DNA of 64,000 nucleotides from Methylobacterium sp. W2 (GTDB lineage Bacteria; Pseudomonadota; Alphaproteobacteria; Rhizobiales; Beijerinckiaceae), in contig NZ_VMOA01000002.1 in the NCBI RefSeq assembly GCF_020662345.1, positions 1-64,000 on the forward strand, in the 5' to 3' direction. Below the pieces are notes generated by a model. That model worked only from the letters and a program-made list of their open reading frames with translations. It was not told the DNA's origin and made no database searches. The translations under genes were made by a program, and so were the position numbers. Below, piece after piece: positions 47,955 through 58,389 of the stretch. The first letter of the stretch is position 1. Each line of letters opens with the position of its first letter.

Positions 47955-48341
47955 ATGCGACGCTTCCTCCTTGCTGCCGGCTCCCTCGCCCTCCTCTCCG
48001 CCTCCTTCGGAACGGCGGAGGCGGCCAAGCGGAAGGTCTCGGTGCCGAACCGCTACGACGGCAACTGGAGCATCGAGGTCATCACCCAGGACGGCCCGTG
48101 CGACCGCGCGTATCGCTACGGCGTCCGGATCGCCAAGGGTGAGGCGAGCTATCCCGGCGGGGATTTCGACATCCGCGGCCGCGTCACCGGCAACGGCGCC
48201 GTGCGGGCGACGATCATGCGCGGTTCGGATGGCGCCAACGTGGTCGGCCAGCTCGATCGCGGCGGCTACGGCAGCGGCACCTGGTCGAGCAACGGCATGA
48301 TCCGCTGCTCCGGCCGCTGGAACGCCGAGAAGCGGGGCTGA
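47955..48341 (+). CDS. Small exported protein
   Basis: A 128-residue precursor with a clear signal peptide (MRRFLLAAGSLALLSASF...AEAA) and a beta-rich mature part with two cysteines (DGPCDRAYRY and IRCSGRW). The pattern of a NWSIE start, one Cys pair and a final GRWxA resembles periplasmic proteins common in Methylobacterium. Function unknown. The composite hairpin repeat begins five bases after its stop. Confidence 0.8.
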   Translation: MRRFLLAAGSLALLSASFGTAEAAKRKVSVPNRYDGNWSIEVITQDGPCDRAYRYGVRIAKGEASYPGGDFDIRGRVTGNGAVRATIMRGSDGANVVGQLDRGGYGSGTWSSNGMIRCSGRWNAEKRG

Positions 48342-48345
48342 TATC

Positions 48346-48447
48346 GGGCCACGATGAGCCAGGCTCATCGTGGCCCGCCCGCGCGACCGCGCGGCGGCGG
48401 CCGTCCGCCGCTCCTCGTTGAGCCTGACCTATTGGTCAGACTCAACG
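48346..48447. repeat. Composite four-hairpin intergenic repeat, copy 2
   Basis: H1: GGGCCACGATGAGCC (48346-48360) with GGCTCATCGTGGCCC (48362-48376), a 15-bp perfect inverted repeat. H2 and H3 are in the conserved 34-base core 48377-48410: CCGCGC-gacc-GCGCGG and CGGCGG-ccgt-CCGCCG. H4: CGTTGAG-cc-TGACC-tatt-GGTCA-ga-CTCAACG (48416-48447). Order and spacing match copy 1. Confidence 0.8.
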
Positions 48448-48545
48448 ATGGCTCGGTTGGAATGAACCCCTGTGACCGGCCGGGCACAGTCGGCTCACGA
48501 TGTGACGCGTTTGCAATTTCGCGGTCCAAGATGCCCTGTTCCGGT

Positions 48546-48568
48546 CCAAGTCTTGGATGAAGACTTGG
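48546..48568. promoter_or_regulatory. 9-bp inverted repeat in the leader of the next gene
   Basis: CCAAGTCTT-ggatg-AAGACTTGG is a perfect 9-bp palindrome 38 bp before the ATG at 48607. It may be an operator or an mRNA hairpin near the ribosome site. Confidence 0.4.
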
Positions 48569-48606
48569 GACGAATCGGGTTCGATCGACTTCGAGGTTTG
48601 CGCGCG

Positions 48607-49035
48607 ATGAAAGCTCGACTGCTTGGCGCTCTCTTGATCGGTGTAGCGACGGCGGGTGCCGCCGATGCCGCTCCCCGCACGCTGAACCACGCCCATGCGG
48701 CGATGGCCCCGCTGGAACGTGCGGCCACGGAATGCTTCGCCGAGACGGTGATGGCCAATCCGGCGGCCATGCGTCATGCCCGGGCGGGCCGCTGGTACGA
48801 GGCGGCGGGAATCATCGGCTTTCTCTGCCGCCCCGAAGTGGATGCGATGATTCGCACCCACGACCGGCTCTTCGGCCACGGCACCGGCGAGCGCTACTTC
48901 AAGACCGCCTATACCCGCCATCTCGGCGGCGAACTCGCCCTCCGCCTCCAGCCGATGCTGGAACGCACGGCGGTGGCCATCGCCGAACCGCCCGCCGAGA
49001 AGGCCACCGAAGAGGCGGCCGACACGGCGCGGTAG
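48607..49035 (+). CDS. Small exported helical protein
   Basis: A 142-residue precursor with a signal peptide (MKARLLGALLIGVATAGAADA) and a helical mature part with two cysteines (ATECFAE and GFLCRPE) likely to form a disulfide. No family recognised. The ATG at 48607 is chosen because the signal peptide begins there. Confidence 0.7.
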   Translation: MKARLLGALLIGVATAGAADAAPRTLNHAHAAMAPLERAATECFAETVMANPAAMRHARAGRWYEAAGIIGFLCRPEVDAMIRTHDRLFGHGTGERYFKTAYTRHLGGELALRLQPMLERTAVAIAEPPAEKATEEAADTAR

Positions 49036-49038
49036 CCT

Positions 49039-49200
49039 TTAAGCATCGACGGTCTCCGCCTCCTCGGCGGCGGGAAGGTGGGCATCCGCCGGCTTCACCT
49101 CGTGCTCAGTGAGCCGCACCAGGGTGCCGTCCCGCATCTCGTAGGCGGTGAAGGTGGCGCCCTCGCGTTCCGGCAGATAGCGCGTGAGCTGCGCCTCGGC
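49039..49200 (-). pseudogene. Coding-like fragment lacking a start
   Basis: On the minus strand a frame reads EAQLTRYLPEREGATFTAYE then MRDGTLVRLTEHEVKPADAH to a stop at 49039, with natural amino-acid composition, but it has no usable start codon before running under the diguanylate cyclase gene. It looks like the 3' part of a small gene whose 5' end was lost. Identity unknown. Confidence 0.35.
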
Positions 49201-49244
49201 GTCCCTGGCCTCCCGGCGCAGGTCAGAGGCTCTGGTGCGAGTCT

Positions 49245-50789
49245 TCAGGCGCCTGCGAGACGAAAGCTGGCCTGGCGCCGGTCCACCACGCCGCGACGCC
49301 GCTCGACGAAGCGGGTCTGGTTGCGGCCGTTGGCCTTGGCCTCGTAGAGGGCGGCGTCCGCGAGACTATACAGGTCCGACGGCGTGAGGGGGTCGGCTCC
49401 CGGCGCGCCCCGGGTCGCGACGCCGATGCTCACCGTGACCGATCCGGCCGCGATCGGCGCCGAGTCCACCGCGAGGAGCGCCACCCTGGCATGAACCCTC
49501 TCGGCGATGCGCAGGGCCTCCGCCTCGTCGCCGTCCGGGATCAGGATCGCGAATTCCTCGCCGCCCACCCGGCAGACGAGGTCGGCGGGACGATGGATGC
49601 TGGCGAGCAGGCACTGGGCGAGGCCGCGCAGCACGTCGTCGCCGACCGCATGCCCGTAACGGTCGTTGAAATGCTTGAAGTGGTCGGCATCGATGACCAG
49701 CAGCGCGAAGGGACGGGCCGCATGGCCGGCATCGCCGCGCAGGGCGGTCAGGGCCTCCTCGAACCGGCGGCGGTTCGGCAGACCGGTCAGCGCATCGGTC
49801 CGCGACTGTCGGGCGAGCTCAGCCTGCATCGCGCTGCGCCGCTCCAACTCCCGTCCGAACAGGAGGGAGAGGCCGATGGTCAGGCCACAGAGCGCGACCA
49901 CGATGGCGGTGATGACGATGGCCTTCGCACGCCATTCGGCCTCGATCTCCTCGACGGCGAGGGCGACGTTGAGGATCAGCGGCAAGGTCCCGACCTGCGT
50001 GAAGGCATAGTGCCGCTCCACCGCGTCCAGGCTGGAGGTTCCGACGAAGCGGCCGCTGCCCTCCCTGAGGAAGCGCTTGAAATTGGGCGCTCCGGCAACG
50101 TTCACCCCGCTATCGCCGCCGTGGCTCGGGTAGCGCATGATGCGGGTACCGTCGTGCAGGTACAGGTTGATCGCCCCCTCGCGGCCGAGGCCGATACGGT
50201 CGAACAGCCGCGTGAAGTACGACAGATTCAAGGTGCCCAGGACCACCCCGCCGAACGACCCGTCGGGCTTGTCGACGCGGCGGCTCAGCACCATGACGCG
50301 TGCGCCCGTCAGGCGCGACATCAGCGGCTGGCTGATCAGGAGGCCACGGCCGCCCTGGGCCTTGTGGGCCTGGAAATAGTCGCGGTCGAAATTGTTGGTG
50401 GGGCGCGCCGGGATGGCATGCCCGTCGAGAATGCTGTCGCCCCGCTCGTCGAGGACGAGGATCACGCCCATGTCCTGGGCCGAGATCGCCCGGTCGAACA
50501 GGATCAGCTGCCGCAGCTCCGGCGACAGATTGGCGATGGCGGGGAGTTTCAGGTTGTCGGTGACGCCCTGCAGCGACAGATCGATGATCTCGATGTTGCG
50601 GGCGATGTCGCGCTCGATGACCTGGAGGAGGTTCTGCGAGGTCTGTTCGGCCTTCTCCCAGGCGTCCTTTCGCAGGTCGAGCAGCATGATGCCCGACACG
50701 ACGAGCATGCCGACCGGCGCCAGGATTCCGAAGACGATCCAGGTGCGGGCCGAGCGGAACCTGCGAGCGAAAAGACGCGGCAGGGCCAT
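49245..50789 (-). CDS. Membrane diguanylate cyclase with periplasmic sensor
   Basis: The 514-residue protein has a helix at about 16-38, a periplasmic double-Cache-like region (about 40-275), a second helix (about 285-310) and a GGDEF domain. The active motif GGEEF (409-413) is intact and RPAD (400-403) five residues before it is the c-di-GMP inhibitory I-site. It is expected to make c-di-GMP under a periplasmic signal and product control. The start at 50789 fits the AGGAG site better than the ATG six bases earlier. A CtrA-type box lies 101 bp upstream. Confidence 0.9.
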   Translation of the reverse strand: MALPRLFARRFRSARTWIVFGILAPVGMLVVSGIMLLDLRKDAWEKAEQTSQNLLQVIERDIARNIEIIDLSLQGVTDNLKLPAIANLSPELRQLILFDRAISAQDMGVILVLDERGDSILDGHAIPARPTNNFDRDYFQAHKAQGGRGLLISQPLMSRLTGARVMVLSRRVDKPDGSFGGVVLGTLNLSYFTRLFDRIGLGREGAINLYLHDGTRIMRYPSHGGDSGVNVAGAPNFKRFLREGSGRFVGTSSLDAVERHYAFTQVGTLPLILNVALAVEEIEAEWRAKAIVITAIVVALCGLTIGLSLLFGRELERRSAMQAELARQSRTDALTGLPNRRRFEEALTALRGDAGHAARPFALLVIDADHFKHFNDRYGHAVGDDVLRGLAQCLLASIHRPADLVCRVGGEEFAILIPDGDEAEALRIAERVHARVALLAVDSAPIAAGSVTVSIGVATRGAPGADPLTPSDLYSLADAALYEAKANGRNQTRFVERRRGVVDRRQASFRLAGA

Positions 50790-50889
50790 CGGCATCTCCT
50801 CCCAGGTCACCCGAAGGCGCCTGGTTTCGACCATGTTACCCGCCTTTCGAGACAGGACACAGCGTGCCGCCGACCCTGAGCCACGGGCC

Positions 50890-50904
50890 TTAACGCATGG
50901 TTAA
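50890..50904. promoter_or_regulatory. CtrA box TTAA-N7-TTAA upstream of the diguanylate cyclase
   Basis: TTAACGCATGGTTAA is an exact match to the alphaproteobacterial CtrA consensus in otherwise GC-rich DNA, about 100 bp before the diguanylate cyclase ATG and 60 bp beyond the lepA stop. Confidence 0.5.
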
Positions 50905-50964
50905 ACGCCCCGGAGCACAATCGGAGGTGGAGACGGCGGCACCCGCTCCGGCTCCGGCTCCGGC

Positions 50965-52766
<1,802 letters not shown>

Positions 52767-52770
<4 letters not shown>

Positions 52771-53114
52771 CGAGGGGTCTGTCTCCGGCGCGGTCGCGGT
52801 CCGTCGGCGTAAGGACGGGCCCGGCGCACGGCTTTTCGGTGTGTGGACGCGCGTCGGGAGATAGCAGTGCGGCACCGGCACGCCAAGCGGAGCCGCGCCC
52901 GCACGTGGTCGCGCCCCTCGGTTGGCGGCGGCATAGGAAGGCCACAGCGCTCCTGCGCCCGCCGGACGGCCAACAGGGCCTCGCCCATGTCCTGCAATGC
53001 CTCCTCGCGGGTCGCCCCCAAGGCGATCGCTTCCGGTACGGCAGAGCAATAGGGGTGGAGCGTGCCATCCTCCTCCCGGCGAAGCGCGACCGAATAGATC
53101 CGTTCGCCCGTCAT
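52767..53114 (-). CDS. HicB-like antitoxin-fold protein
   Basis: The first ~60 residues fit the partial RNase-H fold of HicB ([38 protein letters not shown]), but the remainder is Arg-rich, with no recognisable DNA-binding domain, and no HicA toxin gene is present. Overlaps brnA upstream and lepA downstream by ATGA. The basic C-terminal half may be a degraded or non-native tail. It could be an orphan antitoxin or a translation-coupling spacer gene. Confidence 0.65.
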
Positions 53115-53419
53115 CGCGCCAGCTCGCCCGCGCCCCTCGCCAGGGCCTCGTGCATCCGCGTCTGCCAGCCCGCGCCCGTCGCCTTGTAGGCGTCGAGCAC
53201 GGCGGGATCGACGCGGAGCGTCAGGTTCACCTTGGGGGCCTCGACGGGCGGTCGGCCGCGCCCGCGCTTCGTTATGAGTTTGTAGATCTCCGGCGCCCCT
53301 TCCTTGAGGGGGCGCATTTCGGCGAGTTCGGCGTCGGTGGCCTCCGGGGTGTCGGACACCTCGTCCCAGTCCTCCTGGGAGAAGCTGACGCCCTCAGGTT
53401 TGCGATTGATGGTCGTCAT
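53111..53419 (-). CDS. brnA: BrnA-type antitoxin
   Basis: A 102-residue protein with an acidic N-terminal part and a C-terminal ribbon-helix-helix: [30 protein letters not shown], abbreviated here as [17 protein letters not shown] plus [10 protein letters not shown]. This is the BrnA pattern. It binds BrnT and represses the operon. Its start overlaps the brnT end by 26 bases. Confidence 0.85.
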   Translation of the reverse strand: MTTINRKPEGVSFSQEDWDEVSDTPEATDAELAEMRPLKEGAPEIYKLITKRGRGRPPVEAPKVNLTLRVDPAVLDAYKATGAGWQTRMHEALARGAGELAR

Positions 53420-53681
53420 AGGTCTTCCTTTCCTTCGCGCTGGCGGGGCGGATGCTGACGATATCGAGAGCTTCGGTCCCGAGGGGCGAGACGATGACGG
53501 CGACGACGAGGACGCCGTTCCATTCGCCGATCAGCATGTGACGGACGCGCCCTGTGCGGCTGGGGCGGGTCGGAAGGATCATGGCCCGCTCCGCATCGAA
53601 CGACGCATCGAAGTCGGCGAAGTCCAGCCCGTGCTTGAGCAGGTTGGCCTTGCGCTTATGCTCGTCCCAGGTCGCGGTCAC
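53394..53681 (-). CDS. brnT: BrnT-type toxin (RelE-like ribonuclease)
   Basis: A 95-residue protein starting at GTG 53681: TATWDEHKRKANLLKHGLDF, then RHMLIGEWNGVLVVAV and a final [12 protein letters not shown], matching BrnT. BrnT cuts RNA and slows translation. An ATG reading from 53783 adds 34 residues unlike the family. The toxin precedes the antitoxin, as is usual for brnTA. Confidence 0.85.
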   Translation of the reverse strand: MTATWDEHKRKANLLKHGLDFADFDASFDAERAMILPTRPSRTGRVRHMLIGEWNGVLVVAVIVSPLGTEALDIVSIRPASAKERKTYDDHQSQT

Positions 53682-53805
53682 ACGATTAGATGTAGGGGCG
53701 CTTAATGGCAGCAGCAAGCTATTTTTCGCTATAGCGGGAAATAGCTCACTCGACCTTATGAGGTCGTGGACTCCGTTCCTCATGAGGTATGAAGGGGTCG
53801 TGCGG

Positions 53806-54075
53806 TCACATGCGGCGCGGCATGGATAGGTCGATCTCCGCGCTGAACATCACCGTGACCGTACCTGGGCCGTCTGCCCCATCCGCCTTCCACGATCCCT
53901 CGGGCGTGATGAGAGCATCGAATGGACAGCTCGATGCGTCGCGTTTCGCCGCGCCCTTGCAGGGACCGATCGGCGTCTTCGTCATGGCGACCGACGTGGA
54001 CGTTCCAAGGAGTCCTGCCTCGACCCGAAGGGAGAACCGCGCATTCGCCGCCGCGCAGACGAGGACGCTAGTCAC
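53806..54075 (-). CDS. Small protein of unknown function
   Basis: An 89-residue frame from GTG 54075 with an N-terminal mildly hydrophobic segment (SVLVCAAANARFSL), two further cysteines (IGPCKGAA and SSCPFDAL) and a beta-like C-terminus. It may be an exported protein whose start is misplaced. Composition is normal for the genome, but there is no family match; the call is tentative. Confidence 0.35.
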   Translation of the reverse strand: MTSVLVCAAANARFSLRVEAGLLGTSTSVAMTKTPIGPCKGAAKRDASSCPFDALITPEGSWKADGADGPGTVTVMFSAEIDLSMPRRM

Positions 54076-54159
54076 TTTCCGAGCGACTCTGACAACTCCT
54101 GGTCACGGTCGCTTCTCTCTCGAGGCACGACGGCGCAGCGGAAGGTGTGTGAGAAACAC

Positions 54160-57153
54160 TCAGAGCAGGGCCACGGTCTGGCGGATCTCGGGCATGGTCG
54201 GCCCCGTGATCTCGTGGACCATGCGGTTCATCAGGTCGCGGGCGATGAGGCAGCGCCCGTGGGCCTCGTCCCGCGCGGCACCGGCGGGCAACGCGGCGAA
54301 GGTCCGGCAGGCCTTGGCGAGGTCGCGGAATCCCGTCCTGTCGGCCTGGGCGGCCAGCGACTCCGCGCCGGCGGCGTCCATGTCGGCCCCGAAACGATCG
54401 ACCAGCCTGACGAAGGCGCAGACGGCCTCGCGGGCCGCTTCCTCGCCGATCTCGGCATTCAGGGCGTCGAAGGCACTCTGCTCGAAGATCGGCGGCCGTT
54501 CCAGCGTCGGCCTGCCCGCCTCGCTCTCGCGCAGGACGATGGACGAGATCTGCTCAGCCACCACCCGCGACAGGGTCGGGAGATCGAACGGCTTGCCGAG
54601 ATGGCCGTTGGCGCCGGCCTCCGTGAGGGTCCGAACCCGGTCCGGCATCATGCTGGCGCTCATGGCCACGATCGGCACCCGGCGTGCAGGGTGCTGCAGG
54701 GCGCGGATTCGCCGGATGGCCGTGGCCCCGTCCATTCCGGGCATCGACACATCCATGAGGACGAGGTCGTAGGCGCGGGCCTGTACCGCCAGGATGGCCG
54801 CCTCTCCGCCGGGCACCATGTCGATGCCGTAGCCGAGGCGCTTCAGCATCGCCTGGACGACTTCCTGGTTGATCGGGTTGTCCTCCACCACGAGGATGCG
54901 ACCGGCCAAGGCCGCGTCCGGGCTCGGGGCCGGGGCGGGTCGTGTCAGCACCGGCGCCGGCGCGAGGGAGAGGGAGAACCGGTAAGACGCCGTCTCGCCC
55001 GGCGGCGTGCTCCGGTCGATGCGCCCGCCCCCCATGAGGCCGACGAGGCGCTGGGCGATGATGAAGCCGAGGCCGCTGCCGTCGAGGGCCACGGTACGGA
55101 ATGCGGACTGCTCCGGGTCTTCGCCGGCACGGGCGGTGACGGCCACGCGCCAGCGCTCGACCGGCTCGCCGCGGCGCGGCCCCTGCAGCGCGAGGGTGAC
55201 GGTGCCCCGGCGCAGCGTGCCGATGGCGTCGTTGAGCAGGTTGAGGAGGATCTGCCTCAGGCGGCGCTCGTCGCCCAGGATGTGGCGGACCCCTTCGCAG
55301 GCCACGACCACGTCGATGGCGATCCCCCTCGTCTCGGCCATGGGCCTCAGGAGGTCGGCCGTCCCACTCACCAGGGCGGGCAGGTCGAGGGGGAGGCTGT
55401 CGAGGCGCAGGTCGCCCTCCCCGGCCCGGGCATAGTCGAGAACGTCGTCCACCGTGCCGAGGAGGGTGTCGGTGGCCGCCCCCATGAGGGCGAGATAGCG
55501 GACCTGGTCGGGCGAGAGCCCTGTCGTGTGCGCGAGGAGATCGGTGAAGCCCTTGATCGTGGTCAGCGGCGTCCGGATCTCGTGGCTCATGAGGTTCATG
55601 AACTCGGATTTCGCCCGGCTCGCATTCTCGGCCTTGGCCTGGGCCAGTTCGGCGGCATCGCGGGCCATGCGCACTTCGTCGGCCTGATCCTGCCGCTTCG
55701 TCACGTCCCGCAGGGTCGAGATCACGTTGGGCGCCCCCGGCTCCGCCGAGGTCAGAAGGTCGTTGACCGCCTCGATCCAGATCGAGCGGCCATCCGCGTG
55801 GCGCATCCGGAACAGGGAGACGATGCTCGGCCGGCCGGGGCCGAGGCGGGCATCCGCGGCGGTGAAGGCGGCCAGATCGTCGGGATGGATACGCTCGCGC
55901 GGGTCGAAATCCGACCCTTCCGTGCCGAACAGCGCAGCGCCCGAGGGCGAGAGATAGGCGATGCGCCAATCGGCATGACGCAGGATGACGATGTCGGTCA
56001 TGGTCTCGGCGAGGAGCTGGTAATGTGCCCGGCTCGCCGCGAGTTCACGGCCGCGCTCGGCCACCCGAACCTCCAGGCTGGCATTGGCCTCGGCGATGGC
56101 GGCGCGCTGCTCGGCCGAGACGCGGGACGCCGTCACGAGCGCCCGGCCGATCTGCTCGACTTCGCGGATCTCGCTGGCGGGAAGGTCGACGGGGTCGCCG
56201 CGCCCGATCGCCCCGGCGGCCCGTTTCAGGTTCCCCACCGCCCTGGCCACCTGCCGGGCATAGATCCAGGCGACGATCCCGCCACTGCCGAGCAGCGCCA
56301 CGGCGAGGAAGCCCAGGACAGCCAGCGAACGATGGAGCGGGGCCTCGAACGCCTCCCGGTCCAGGCCGGTGACCACCGTCCAATCGGAGAGTCCGGAGCG
56401 GTGGTGGAATTCCATGACGCTGGCCTCCGCCTTCTCCCAATCCTCCAGGCGCTGGAGCCTGGCCGGAGGCGGGGGCGGCTCCTTCGCCGAGGAAGCTGAG
56501 CGGGTCGGCGCATTGCCGGTCCGCGCGACGATGCGCTTCGCGCCATCGACGAACACGGCGGAGAACGGGTCGTCGATCTCCGCCTGTGCGATCAGGCGGG
56601 CGAAGTGATCCGTGCGCACCGCAATGGAGACGAACATCTCCGGCGCGCCGCCGCGCAGGACCGGCGCGCAGATCAGGACGATGTCGGCCCCGGTGACCAC
56701 GCTCTTGATCACCGGAGAGATGACCGGGCGCCGGGTCGCGATCAGGGACGCGGCGAGGTCGGGACGGGGGGAGGACGGCATGGCCGTACCGGCGGGCACG
56801 CGCGTGTTGACGATCTGGCGGCCATCGACATGGACGAGGGACACCGTGAATTCGGTGGTGTCCACGAGTGCCCTGCCCTGGGCGTCGAACCGCCCCCAAT
56901 CCTCGGCGTCGATGGAGGGCGAGGTCGCCAGGGTCCTGGCCATCGCGCTCATCTCGGAGAGATCGCGGTCGAGGCGCTCGCGAAGATGGTCTCCGGTGAG
57001 CTGCCCCATCGTCTGCAGACGGGCTCGCTCGGCGGTCACGTACCAATCGGTGGTGACGACGGCGAGCACCACGAGGGGAAGCGCAATGGCGAGGGCGAAG
57101 ACCATCATGGCCGCCACCGCCGAGTGTTGCCCCCGCTCCCCGCGCCTGCGCAC
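54160..57153 (-). CDS. Hybrid sensor histidine kinase with receiver and degenerate HPt
   Basis: The 997-residue protein has a helix (about 14-34), a periplasmic sensor of double-Cache type (to about 270), a second helix and HAMP (about 275-345), PAS (about 375-490), HisKA with LMSHEIRTPLTT (His524), HATPase (about 625-730, GLGFIIAQRL), a receiver (RILVVEDNPINQE to LMDVSMPG, Asp801) and a C-terminal HPt-like helical bundle. The HPt region has AAQADRTGF where a phospho-accepting HxxKG should be, so it may be a pseudo-HPt. No cognate response regulator is adjacent. Probable role: envelope or chemical stress sensing. Confidence 0.88.
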   Translation of the reverse strand: MRRRGERGQHSAVAAMMVFALAIALPLVVLAVVTTDWYVTAERARLQTMGQLTGDHLRERLDRDLSEMSAMARTLATSPSIDAEDWGRFDAQGRALVDTTEFTVSLVHVDGRQIVNTRVPAGTAMPSSPRPDLAASLIATRRPVISPVIKSVVTGADIVLICAPVLRGGAPEMFVSIAVRTDHFARLIAQAEIDDPFSAVFVDGAKRIVARTGNAPTRSASSAKEPPPPPARLQRLEDWEKAEASVMEFHHRSGLSDWTVVTGLDREAFEAPLHRSLAVLGFLAVALLGSGGIVAWIYARQVARAVGNLKRAAGAIGRGDPVDLPASEIREVEQIGRALVTASRVSAEQRAAIAEANASLEVRVAERGRELAASRAHYQLLAETMTDIVILRHADWRIAYLSPSGAALFGTEGSDFDPRERIHPDDLAAFTAADARLGPGRPSIVSLFRMRHADGRSIWIEAVNDLLTSAEPGAPNVISTLRDVTKRQDQADEVRMARDAAELAQAKAENASRAKSEFMNLMSHEIRTPLTTIKGFTDLLAHTTGLSPDQVRYLALMGAATDTLLGTVDDVLDYARAGEGDLRLDSLPLDLPALVSGTADLLRPMAETRGIAIDVVVACEGVRHILGDERRLRQILLNLLNDAIGTLRRGTVTLALQGPRRGEPVERWRVAVTARAGEDPEQSAFRTVALDGSGLGFIIAQRLVGLMGGGRIDRSTPPGETASYRFSLSLAPAPVLTRPAPAPSPDAALAGRILVVEDNPINQEVVQAMLKRLGYGIDMVPGGEAAILAVQARAYDLVLMDVSMPGMDGATAIRRIRALQHPARRVPIVAMSASMMPDRVRTLTEAGANGHLGKPFDLPTLSRVVAEQISSIVLRESEAGRPTLERPPIFEQSAFDALNAEIGEEAAREAVCAFVRLVDRFGADMDAAGAESLAAQADRTGFRDLAKACRTFAALPAGAARDEAHGRCLIARDLMNRMVHEITGPTMPEIRQTVALL

Positions 57154-57233
57154 CGCTCTCTACCCTGTCGATGGGCGCCCCGATGGGACGCCGCCTCGCT
57201 CCTCCTAGGCGCAGAGTCGTTTCGAATGCGTAG

Positions 57234-58052
57234 TCATTCGCCGGATGCCGGGGCCTCGCGCGCCTTGGCGGCCATCGCCACCAGGACCTTGCGCAGGCCG
57301 CCCATGTCGGTGACCGGCGCCGGATAGCGGATGCGCGCGGTCCGGTCGCCGGCCAGGAGATCCATGCCCTCCGGGTCGAGGCCGGTGAGGCGCCAGGGCC
57401 CGTCGCCGCCGCCCTCGGCCTTGGCGTAGAGGGCGAGGGCGTCCGCATGGTCCGCATTCATGTGCTCCACCGCCCCGCGCTCCCCGGCGATCAGGGTCTC
57501 GGCCCCCGACAGGTCGAGGCGGAGTTCGGCGGGGGTCAGCGTCGCCGCCTTGGCAAAGCCCCCGTTGAGATGCCCGGCGCTCACTTCGAGGGCGAAGAAA
57601 CCGAAATCGGGGAAATCCGCATAGAGCTTCGCCTTCGGGTGGCGGGCGACGAAACGCTCGCGGATGCGCGGCTCCGTCGTCCGGCTCACCCGGCCGGTGA
57701 CGGTGAGGCGGGGATGGGCCAGGGGATCGCCCTTGCCGCCGGCACTGAACAGCAGCGAGGCGCGCGGATCGGCCAGGAGGTTGCGCGTATGCGCCGAGAG
57801 GCGCGAGAGCAGCATCAGCGGCGTTCCGTCCACATCCGTGGCGATCGTCACCAGGGAAGCGAAGGGCGTGCCGTCCTCGGCGTCGAGGGTCGCCAACGCC
57901 CCGGAGCGGATGCTGCGCAGGAGATGCCGGGCAAGGCCGATCGCGTCGAATGGGGCCTCCGAGGCCGGAAGCGGGACGGCAGGCCCCCGCCGCTGCGGCG
58001 GTGCCTCCCCCGCCTCGCCCCGACCATCTTCGATCCGCTCGCCGTCAGCCAT
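57234..58052 (-). CDS. HugZ/PNPOx-type FMN-binding protein
   Basis: A 272-residue protein with the pyridoxamine-oxidase-like split barrel (ALATLDAEDGTPFASLVTIA, LSRLSAHTRNLLADPRASLL) followed by a DUF2470-type domain with EHMNADHADALALY. This is the HugZ plan, known for haem binding and haem breakdown in some species; otherwise a general redox or pyridoxine-binding role is possible. The start at 58052 drops six weak residues. Divergent from chvI. Confidence 0.82.
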   Translation of the reverse strand: MADGERIEDGRGEAGEAPPQRRGPAVPLPASEAPFDAIGLARHLLRSIRSGALATLDAEDGTPFASLVTIATDVDGTPLMLLSRLSAHTRNLLADPRASLLFSAGGKGDPLAHPRLTVTGRVSRTTEPRIRERFVARHPKAKLYADFPDFGFFALEVSAGHLNGGFAKAATLTPAELRLDLSGAETLIAGERGAVEHMNADHADALALYAKAEGGGDGPWRLTGLDPEGMDLLAGDRTARIRYPAPVTDMGGLRKVLVAMAAKAREAPASGE

Positions 58053-58389
58053 GGTGCACCCTGCTCTCATGTGGTCTCGGACCGGACTTTCCGACCGCCG
58101 GCCTTCATTCAGAATCGCGATGATAGGGGTTCTCGGACCGCTTGCGCGAGGCCGCCGGACTGCGGCACGACGGCCTCAGTCAAGCGTCAAACCGACCTAT
58201 CCACCGAGCAAGCTCGCTTTTTTCAACCGAAGTCTTTACACAGCCTGACTCTCCGCGCGAATGCGGCCCCGCTTCCGAAGGGTTCGCCAGCGCGTCTTGC
58301 CGGCCCTCGTCTTCCGAGGGCGGGATGTGGAGACGACAAAAGCGAACCGACGTCCGCGAAGGCCGCATCCGAGCAACAGGGAACGCGAC

